Shown here: one piece after another, positions 55,831 through 64,000 of the stretch
How positions within the stretch are numbered: the first letter of the stretch is position 1
Layout of the letters: the number at the start of each line of letters is the position of its first letter
Assembly: GCA_015680685.1 (NCBI GenBank)
Contig: MNCI01034769.1
Coordinates: 323,136-387,135 of the forward strand
Origin: Gnetum montanum
Lineage: Eukaryota > Streptophyta > Gnetopsida > Gnetales > Gnetaceae
Reading direction: 5' to 3'
DNA: 64,000 nt
Program-made: the position numbers and the translations under genes
The notes under the pieces: generated by a model
Told to the model about the DNA's origin: nothing
The model's input: only the letters and a program-made list of their open reading frames with translations
The model's database searches: none

Positions 55831-57338
55831 AAAGAAAAAACATGTACTAATTCTGCTTGTTAGAATGGAGGATATCCCCCATAACTAAACTTTTGAGCAT
55901 GGCTAGAATTAATAAATGAAAAATGTAGATCCATGCATGTGGGAAATACTAGAGTTTGGTCATATCCAAACCACTGGTGTCTTTCAATGTGGTGGCTAGA
56001 ATGTATCCAACTTAGGGTTCACACACTTGATTAAAGTTGGCATAGTGGGGAAAATTATAAGATGTGGTCATGTGATAAGGAGTTGATCCACTATGGCACC
56101 CATGACCATAAGATGGTATGCAAGGATCAATATGTCTCCCTACATGGTTATATTCATTGGACCACATGGTTCTTGGAGTGTTGATTGGTGGCCATAATAA
56201 GGTAATAGGAGGCATTGAGTTCAATGGAGAACATCCATCACAGCACTGGACTTGTTGAGTTGGTGGATGCAGTGGTTTCAGAACCATGTTGTATCTTTCT
56301 ACGGACATGCCTAAAGAAAGGATGCTTTCAATGTTGTGGAGGACCTCCACTACTATTGACAATATTAACACAAGCAACGTTTGTGGGTTGGTGCTATGGT
56401 GTAAAGCCTTCTGGCACAACTGCTAGCAATGTAGAAGGAGGTGCATGATGAGAATATTGAGGGCAAGGAGAAGTACAACGAACATGAGGTGGTGATCTTG
56501 TTGGAGAGGACATGGGTTGATAATATTCAGAAGAATGATAACAATGTGGTGAAATAGAGGATGTTGACATAGTTGGGGAAACATGATGCTAAACATAATA
56601 AGTGCTTAGATTCGAGTGGTATGAAGGGTGTGACCAATTTGATAGTGGCCTCCCCCACAACTGGGGTTTTTGCCACTATGGTTGAACATGGTATTTTTGT
56701 ACGAAATCTAGATGTAACATTCCTCCCCAATGCTCATATAAATGTGACAAGATTGGGCATTGGCCTTTGGGGTGATTGTATAGGAAAACTTCACATTGGT
56801 ATGTATGATTTGTAGTTGAGCGCCAATCCTTATTTTCTTCAATCCTTCTCTTCAATTGTCTAGCGGTGTTTTGTCCTATTCTTAATTTGGCATGGTTCCT
56901 CCCCTAATAATGTTGACATATTCTTTGCATTTTTCATGTACCCATTCCATCATCTTATTGATCTTTGCCTTAATTCCATCTAGTGATTATAATATTGGCA
57001 AAGGTTGAGATTCCACCTCCTTGGGGTGAGTTGATTTCTCCTCTTCATGATCATGGACCTTTACTATTTTGACATTTTGGTCCTATTGAGAGCTTTCAAC
57101 ATTCTCCCATATAGCTATTTCTCCTTCTTCTTTTTCTACTTGCTTAATAAGCTCTTGGAATTGATGGGTTTGTAGCTCATATAGTTGACCTGGGGCATAC
57201 ATCCCTAGGGTCTCCCTTGTTTCATTATGGATACATTAGCCTCTCCTCATAGAACCCATGGCCTAGGTAATTGTTTAACAACAAATAATATCTTTCTAAG
57301 GCCATGTCCAAGGGTTCATGTTTCCCTTGTTTCCATTC
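55831..57338 (-). pseudogene. D gag C-terminal region, heavily decayed
   Basis: Minus-strand text continues the gag frame in pieces, for example EPLDMALERYYLLLNNYL near 57290, then Pro/Ser/His-rich text (56419-56012) with a QVQCCDGC-like stretch. No protease loop is recognised. The deletion of pol probably lies near 55.8-56.0 kb. Confidence 0.4.
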
Positions 57339-58172
57339 TTAGATTTTTCTCCTCAAGGTTAACACTCTTGCATAGGTTTGATATTTTTCAGTGAAGATTT
57401 CTATCATTGTCGGCCAACTACGAATTGATTTTGGCTTTAAGCATCTGTACCATACTTTTGCTTGGCCAACGAGTGTCATAGGAAAGAGCTTAAGTTTTTT
57501 CCGCCCATTATCAATATTTTTCCATGCACAAGCATCATATAAGGCTTGTAAATGTTGCTGTGGATCTAAATCATAGCCTCCTGAAAACTTGGAAAATTTA
57601 TTTAAGTCAAGCTTGGGTAGATGGCTTTCCTTGTGATGCCTATGGGATATTTGAATAGCCTCTTGTGTATGCATTAGGCTCTTAGTGGCTAGCAGGGGTT
57701 CATCATCACCAGGTAGGTTATGAATTTGTGAGTTGGGATGATGTTTTCTTTGTTCATGTTGGCATTCCTAACTTTGCCCATGGGCTCGACTTTTATTTCT
57801 ACATCGACCCCTTGAAATATGGTCATCTATGTCACGACCTAATGTCAAAGGAGTAGAGGAAGAGAGAGAACTTGAAGACTCTTCATGACTTTTGTAAGTC
57901 TCCCAATCATCCCCAAATAAATTCCTATTAACCATTGAGAAGGTCCTAGGCCTTACGGACCCCCTTGTTCTATGGGATGTCCCATCTTCACTAGAGGTTT
58001 CAAAGTTGGATGACAAGAGTCCTTGAGTACCATTGGGGTGTTCATGAACATAGGAGACCCCTACATAAGATTCAGTACTCCAAACTTCGTCTTCATCATC
58101 ATATATTTTGTTGGTTCGCTAATGAATTGCCTCACTAGTTGTCGCATTATCATAGTCTTGTGAGAGAGACAT
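57339..58172 (-). pseudogene. gag of D
   Basis: ATG at 58172 opens MSLSQDYDNATTSEAIH. The frame stays constant over 278 codons with stops near 58118 and 57768. Residues 167 onward (57674-57339) hold the capsid-type domain: LDLNKFSKFSGGYDLDPQQH, ALYDACAWKNIDNGRKKLKL, MTLVGQAKVWYRCLKP, SWPTMIEIFTEKY, a typical plant Ty3/gypsy gag with the A..WY..L....I.SW..M...F...Y pattern. The N-terminus is acidic and Ser-rich. It lies 133 bp from the LTR, consistent with a direct start after the leader. Confidence 0.8.
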
Positions 58173-58283
58173 TGTTGTGAATTGTATGTGATTTATTTGC
58201 AGTTACTTACTTTCTAAAAGATATATTGTCAAGGATTTGTTAAAACGATCTTGGATGATGTAACTAATCTAAATAGCTAGCAC

Positions 58284-58304
58284 TATCATAGGAAATGGTG
58301 CCAA
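58284..58304 (-). other. Primer-binding site of D
   Basis: On the minus strand, directly after the LTR end CTCATCA, TTGGCACCATTTCCTATGAT. This fits a decayed form of TGGCGCCGTTGCCGGGGA, the site used by Athila-like elements. Confidence 0.6.
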
Positions 58305-58697
58305 TGATGAGTGGCAAGGTACCCCTACACTCAACCATATGAATACAAGCATGTACACACAATCCAATCAAACTTCACAGATAGACTAGTTGAGGTATCT
58401 AGATAGTTACATGTTGATCATAGTTCGATGTCTTCCCACCAGGACTAGTATTTTCTTTGTCATGTATGGTTTAGTCCAAAGTGAGGTGAATAATGGGATC
58501 CTAAACTAATGCTACTCCTAGAGACAATGGAAAATAATCTAGACTTAAGCTAATAGGCAATAAAAAGCAAAATCTAAACTAGCCTAAGTGTGATGAGCAT
58601 CCATCCTTAATCATCCGTGTGCATCTTGGACCTCGTGTACTACTTCTAGGATTACCAAGCGCACATTACTTGAGTACTCCTAGATATCCTACTATGG
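58305..58697 (-). mobile_element. 5' LTR of D, truncated
   Basis: It matches 50015-50410 closely, then homology stops at about 58697 next to the assembly gap. The TATA half of the LTR is missing. Confidence 0.85.
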
Positions 58698-58794
58698 TTA
58701 CTAATTTTTTTGTTTCATGATTATATTTCTTAGCCATTATTTATAGGCTTTAGGTGATAATGATGGTAATTTTGGTAATGACATTAATGATGAC

Positions 58795-58795
<1 letters not shown>

Positions 58796-58825
<30 letters not shown>

Positions 58826-59148
58826 NNNNNNNNNNNNNNNNNNNNNNNNNNNNNNNNNNNNNNNNNNNNNNNNNNNNNNNNNNNNNNNNNNNNNNNNNNN
58901 NNNNNNNNNNNNNNNNNNNNNNNNNNNNNNNNNNNNNNNNNNNNNNNNNNNNNNNNNNNNNNNNNNNNNNNNNNNNNNNNNNNNNNNNNNNNNNNNNNNN
59001 NNNNNNNNNNNNNNNNNNNNNNNNNNNNNNNNNNNNNNNNNNNNNNNNNNNNNNNNNNNNNNNNNNNNNNNNNNNNNNNNNNNNNNNNNNNNNNNNNNNN
59101 NNNNNNNNNNNNNNNNNNNNNNNNNNNNNNCCCCCCCCCCCCCCCCCC
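58796..59148. other. Assembly gap (305 N) bordered by poly-C
   Basis: Thirty C residues, 305 N, then eighteen C residues. Frames across it (poly-Pro or poly-Gly) are artefacts. The true join between D and B2 is unknown. Confidence 0.95.
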
Positions 59149-59880
59149 ATGGCTTAGGCTTGATCACTATTTAACATGTCATTTTTTTGTAATGTTACTA
59201 TAGTTGTTTTTGTTTTGGCTATCATAGCCTTAGAGACAATGTATTATTATTATTTTATTTTCATGTGTTGCATAGTGTAACTATGGCTACTACACATGGA
59301 TATTCTATTATTTTATATTATTTGTTACATAGTGTAACTATGGCTACTGGTTTGGTTTTAAATTTTTAGTCTCTTATGTTTTAGTATTTTTATTTTGTTA
59401 TATATTCTTCACGTGAAAGGCTACACATTAGAACAATAAGGCTATGAATAATATTTGGCAATAAAATGAAAATTATAAATGTATAAAACAAGGTATAACT
59501 TTTAAGTAAAAACTGAGAATAAAGTAAAGAAGTAGATAGGCTGTAACGTATACTATAGAAAAATAAAGGAGGCTACAAATTCATCATTTTTAGGCCTTAG
59601 CAATGAAAATATGTAAATGAAATTTGAAAACAAGGCTACAAATTAAAATGCTTTGTCATAATGTATGAGGCTAAGAAACTAACATACTGAATCACAAAAC
59701 TATTTTCTAGTTTTTGAGAGATTAGGGAATATGTAAGGCCTTTGTTACATAATTTTGTACTACCAATTTCACTTGCTTATGATGTTGAATGGGAGTCCTT
59801 CCCATGATTCGTTAATGATCCTTGCAATGGTGGTCATCACTTGGCTATCATCATTAAGATTTGTGACTTTGTTGTAGTTG
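59149..59880. other. B2 downstream region, non-coding
   Basis: AT-rich. A short direct repeat, TTGCATAGTGTAACTATGGCTAC and TTACATAGTGTAACTATGGCTAC, lies at about 59267 and 59325. TTTTTAGGCCTTAG at 59587 recalls array 1. Confidence 0.4.
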
Positions 59881-59884
59881 TATA

Positions 59885-60340
59885 AGCTTCTTCTTGAAAC
59901 TCCACCTCAATTCCTTGCTCCTCATAAACATTATTAACAAATAAGGGGTCTATGTCATCTCTATGGATTATAATTTTACATCCCTCATAAGGTAGGTGAA
60001 TTTATTTATGGGTCGGGGAAGAGACTACTCATAATTTAGCTAACCAAGGCTTTCCTAGGATGATGTTAAAGCTCAGTGTCTCCTCCACCACTAAGAAATT
60101 GGAGGATGTAGGGAATTATTCCCCTGCAACAAAGTCTAGTAATATGTACCCTTTTACAACTACCCATGACCCATTAAATTACTTGAGGGTAGATGTAGAG
60201 GTGCTTTGTATGTGTTCTACCAAGTCCAAATGCTCCACAATGGAAAAAGGTATAATGTTAGTTCCTTCCCCATCATCAATATGTACCTAGTATACCTTGT
60301 ATTAACCAACCCTTATAATTATGAAGAGAGGGGCTCTTGA
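59885..60340 (-). pseudogene. Retropepsin-like protease domain of B2
   Basis: The minus strand reads VHIDDGEGTNIIPFSIVEHL (active-site loop DDGE), then SFNIILGKPWLAKL, SSPTHK.IHLPYEGCKIII and an acidic end EVEFQEEA. It matches B closely. Stops occur between the motifs. Confidence 0.78.
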
Positions 60341-63178
60341 CACCTCACAACTTTATGAGTTGATCTTTACCTCATTGTTATGAAATTTTAAAGTAGTCAA
60401 CTTCGTTTCTTCCCTAGGTGAAGGTGGTACCATCACTATGTGAATGGACTCCTTGTTGGTATGGATATTCTTACTCACAAGAATAGAAGTTAACATCCTA
60501 ACTAGTGCTTCATGGTGAACAGGGGAGATCATGACTAGATCATATAGGCTCAAAGAGGTGTTCTTCTATTTAAGTAAGAGTTTGACCTACTCCATTACAT
60601 TGAGGAATTATTTATCATTATTGGTTAATTTCTCATGTTTTTTTGGCCTTGATTTCCTCCAGTCTACCCAAGATCTTAACCTCATATTTCAAAGTTCATT
60701 ATTTAGGCCTCTTTTCATTCTCTTGTTTTTGGTTATCATCCCTAGGTTGGCTTGTTGATGTAGTTTGAGTGTTTGAATCCATGGGTACTACTAAAATTGA
60801 AGTGGGCTTTAGTGGACCTACTTCCTTTTGAACCTTTGATTGTTTTTTGTCCTTGATCTTAGGATTAGGAACTAGCTTGTTACATTATTTTTAAGGTGAT
60901 TTCTTGTTAGCAGGTTGGGAAGAGGTCATCGTATTGGCTACCATGGGAGGACATTGCTCAACCTGAGTTGTGTGCTTAACAATGGTAGGAGGGGGTACTC
61001 TAATTAAGAATGATTCTATGGGAGGCCTAGGTAATGGTATTCTTATGACAAAAGAAGTCCTTAAACTTGATGAAGTTAAAACCCTTTCATCATGAAAAGC
61101 TACTCATATCAAACTAGCTCCTGGCAAGTTTAGGATTGTTATTAACGTTGAATGTAGCTATGGTATATGGGTCATTGTTGACATTTAGTTCATCTTTGTA
61201 CACATGCATGCATTGGTTTTGGGGCCTAACCAAATTAGATGTGTCTAGGACTAATTTACCATCATTCATCATTTTTTGTAAATTGTTCTTTAAAGCCAAG
61301 CAAAAATTCATGTCATGGCTTGGAAGCTAGCGATAATGGCAGAATCAATCTAATTTAAAGTATTTGGAAATAGGTGGACCATCTCTAGTGTTAATGATGG
61401 GATCCTTAGAAATCCCTCATAAGTAATCATGTCTATTCCATGCATTCTCAATTAGCTATTCATACTATATATGACCACTTTTAAGTTGCTAATCAAGGAT
61501 CTTAAAGGGTTTGACAAGTAATTTCATATATTTGCACTAGTCTTTTCTTTCAAAGTTTGGCCTAGATAGGTTAGAGGTTGAACCACCAAATGGTGAAGTT
61601 TGAGGTGTGGTGGTAGGAGCCTTTAGTTGTGTTGTCTTTGGCCCATGCATTATTTTTACTTCTTTGATCACTGTGGCCATGGCTACATGGTTTTTTTTCC
61701 CTTTATCCCTATCCCTTTTCATATGTTGGTTCCCATATGATACGTATGTTGGATCATTCTTGGCTGCTGTGGGATCTTCTATGTTTTTGATTTGTAAAAA
61801 TGCTTGACTAAGTAACCATGGGTCTAGGGAGTATGGCTTAGAATTGATGAAATCATTTACCTTTCTCTTGAAGATGGCCAATAGATGTGTTTTAGAGATG
61901 GGCTTAGGATCTCATTAAGGATGGTGTTCCATATCTGTATGAACTTTTGAACAAGTTCAAGGAACCCCTATTTATATAAGCTAATCTAGTATTGTATCGA
62001 GTTTCAAGTTATACTTGAAATGGTTAACAAACTATGAGATTAGGTTATTTAGTAAGGTAGTAGAACCTTTGAGAAGCACACGATACTAGTCTAAGGCTTT
62101 TCTGGACATAGGAAAGATGTGCATTACCATATGTGACCAAGATTACAACAATAAGTGCTTGGAGAAAAAGGTAATGAGGTGTGAGTTAGAATCACCCTCA
62201 CCCTTGTATTTGATGAAGTGGAGAATAGGAATGCCCATGAGGAGAGTTATTTGTGGGATGATAGGACTAATGGGATCATCTTGATTGAGGTCCATAATTT
62301 TCTTAGTTCGATTATGCTAGATTTTAACTTTTGCAACTCTTCGATGAGGCCTTAGAACATCTAGAAGGCTTGATCCAAGCCTTGGATCACCCTTGTGGGT
62401 TGTGATGTTTGTAATAACAACTGAGAAGGAAGTTGGGTGGCATGAGGCCATGTGATTATCATGGATATGAATGGGAGGGGTTTTGTAAACATGGGCATAG
62501 AAGGATTAAACACAAAGAATGAGGTTTGAGTTGGGACATAAGGGATGAAGGAAACAAGAGAAGTATGAGAAGCTTGTAAAGCCTAGAGGGCCCTACTAGA
62601 ATGGTGAAAGAAGGTGATGTAAAGGATACAATCAATTATGGTTGCATAGAATACAGTTGATTTGCAAATGCTATTGATGAAAATAAGGAAGCAAAGTGGG
62701 ATGTTGGCTAAGGTTGGTATGCTACGATAATGGGAAATAAGTCAAACGTGATAGGGTACAAGGGAGAAGACTAAGAAGCCTAACTCATAGAAGATATAGG
62801 AGGCATGAAGTTAAGGAAGATTGCCTCTAGGACTAATTTTTGGAAAAGATTCCCTATGAAATTATCAGGTTCGTACTCTACCTCAAACTCATCTTGGTCT
62901 TTCTAGTTTTGTTTTGATTTAATTTCCTCACTCACCTCATCATTGTCTACTGAGTGTGCTAACACAAGTGTATAAACGTTGATTAGCTTAATTTGATCAT
63001 TGGATGAAGGAATATACTTCTTTATATTTCTGTGGATGATCTCAAATTAGCATTTGGACTCTGATTCTATGAGTAGGATGAGAAAACTAGCTTGGATCTT
63101 AGCATAGATAAAATTATAATATTCCTCATCAATGTTGGCATAATCATAAACATGAATAGCTTATTGGTTTGAGGCCAT
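60341..63178 (-). pseudogene. Decayed gag of B2
   Basis: ATG at 63178 opens MASNQ, a stop, AIHVYDYANIDEEYYNFIYA. The capsid-type text lies at about 62290-61900 (PISPIIPQITLLMGIPI, KYKGEGDSNSHLI), followed by KVNDFINSKPYSLDPWLLSQ (61881-61537, 114 codons, basic tail), the post-knuckle segment LKNNLQKMMNDGKLVLDTSN (61311) and a linker frame at 60553-60353 (MSLYDLVMISPVHHEALVRM) that matches H. Numerous stops. Confidence 0.78.
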
Positions 63179-63868
63179 GTGTGTTACATTGTATGGTAAA
63201 ATGGTTGAGTGTCAAAAAGGCATAAATTGTGTTAGAAAAAATAATTAGTTGAGTATGTCGTAGGTTCTAAGGTTTTTGGTTGTTTTTGTTTTTTTTTTTG
63301 TTTGAACAAGCTTGTAGTGTGTGAGGATTCTTTAGCTTGTGGAGCTTTAGCTTATGGAGCTTCAATGTGTGGAGCTTTGACTTGTGAAGATTCAACATGT
63401 GAGACTTCAAAATGTGTGAAACTTCCAACATGTGGAACTTTCAATGTGTAAAAGTATAGCTTGCGAAACTTGTAGTTTGTCAAAATCCAATGTGTGTGAC
63501 TTCCAACATGTAGAGTGCCAATGTGTTTAATTCTAACGTGTAAAATACAACTATAAAATAATTTTTTTTGAGTAGCCAATGTGGGAAAATAGGCAATGTT
63601 ATGCACTGCAATAGTAAAAATTAATTTTTTCAATCTACCAAATGTAGGAAGTTTAAGCAGCATGTGTCCTACAATAACAAAAATTAATTTTTAAAATTTC
63701 CAAGTGTAGGGGCTTGTACTAGCATTATACACTATAGTGTAAAAGAAATGATTGAAAATTTGTGGTTTAGGCCAAAAGCTAGTTATGGTTCAATATGTTG
63801 GACTTTGAAAGACAAAATTTTTATAGCATAATGGAAAAACGGATTTTGGCTTGAAAAGTTAGGCAAAG
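63179..63868. repeat. Leader of B2 with short repeats
   Basis: At 63310-63540 about ten units of 15-20 bp with TGTG(G/A)A(G/A)CTTC(A/C)A(A/C)(T/A)TGTG follow one another. Non-coding. Confidence 0.65.
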
Positions 63869-63890
63869 GTCCTCCTTCTAGTACTAGAAA
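63869..63890 (-). other. Probable primer-binding site region of B2
   Basis: On the minus strand TTTCTAGTACTAGAAGGAGG directly follows the LTR end. Confidence 0.55.
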
Positions 63891-64000
63891 TGGTAATGAC
63901 TAGAAAATTTAATACTGTAAGAACCAAAAATTCTAAAGTGAAATAGTTTAGCTAATAGATTCACAGGCCTCTAAAAGGATCTACAAGTACCTCAAAGAGT
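63891..64000 (-). mobile_element. 5' LTR of B2, cut by window edge
   Basis: It begins TGGTAATGACTAGAAAATTT and continues with AGGCCTCTAAAA..TACCTC, aligned with the starts of both B LTRs. Confidence 0.75.

Larger units (their letters stand above)
50015..58697 (-). mobile_element. LTR retrotransposon D, Athila-like, lacks pol
   Basis: A 3' LTR (50015-50874) and a partial 5' LTR (58305-58697) bracket gag and an extra gene. In minus-strand order: 5' LTR, PBS, gag, gag-like tail, a block shared with G (55.8-55.0 kb), promoter and spliced gene (54.4-51.0 kb), polypurine tract, 3' LTR. LTR ends are TGATGA..TCATCA. RT and integrase are absent, while G has pol just upstream of the same shared block, so D looks like a pol-deleted relative. 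The Athila-like assignment rests on the PBS and the extra gene downstream and is inference. Confidence 0.78.
59881..63890 (-). mobile_element. LTR retrotransposon B2, gag-protease type, partial
   Basis: In minus-strand order: 5' LTR (from 63891), PBS, leader, gag (from 63178) and protease (to about 59885), as in B. No RT follows before the gap. Confidence 0.78.

Noticed and set aside
58737-59203. Poly-Pro and poly-Gly reading frames across the gap
   Set aside because: They are translations of poly-C and N residues at an assembly gap.

Overview
This is a plant nuclear window made almost entirely of old, nested LTR retrotransposons. I see no intact host gene, no tRNA or rRNA gene, no CRISPR array and no bacterial-type organisation. 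The gag, protease, reverse transcriptase (RT) and integrase signatures, the GT-AG introns and the TATA boxes inside LTRs all point to a seed plant with a large, heavily methylated, slowly purged genome. Most of the window is very CpG-poor and full of C-to-T/G-to-A style decay, with TAG/TGA/TAA inside otherwise readable frames. The species cannot be named from this.

Layout. Positions 1-386 are part of a D-family LTR. Positions 577-31120 are one retrotransposon, B (minus strand), swollen by two later insertions: C (7218-13075, plus strand, duplicated target ATGAT) and A (13207-25466, minus strand, duplicated target TCTCT). B itself is flanked by CATGG. It interrupts an older element, G, whose pieces lie at 387-576 and from 31126 to about 37000; G carries the only substantial pol region (RT with YVDD, RNase H, integrase; minus strand). 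H (about 37343-44395, plus strand) has gag-protease, two repeat arrays, a polypurine tract and a 3' LTR, but no visible 5' LTR. From 44396 to 49967 come a roughly 185-bp degenerate tandem repeat, a short Ty3/gypsy RT fragment and a decayed multi-exon reading frame. D (50015-58697, minus strand) has a truncated 5' LTR, primer-binding site, gag, a spliced-looking gene with its own promoter, and a 3' LTR. After a 305-bp assembly gap, B2 (about 59150-64000, minus strand) is a second B-like gag-protease element whose 5' LTR runs off the window.

How the parts fit. A, B, B2, C, D and H all lack a readable RT-integrase core, though several still show LTRs, PBS, polypurine tract and gag (mostly with protease). 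They look like non-autonomous elements that would have needed pol from a partner such as G. A, B and H share one plan: LTR, PBS, gag-protease, repeat array 1, variable cargo, repeat array 2, polypurine tract, LTR. In A the cargo is a spliced gene running antisense to gag; in H the same site is empty; in B it holds about 3 kb of repetitive sequence. This pol-less, cargo-swapping arrangement is the most interesting system in the window.
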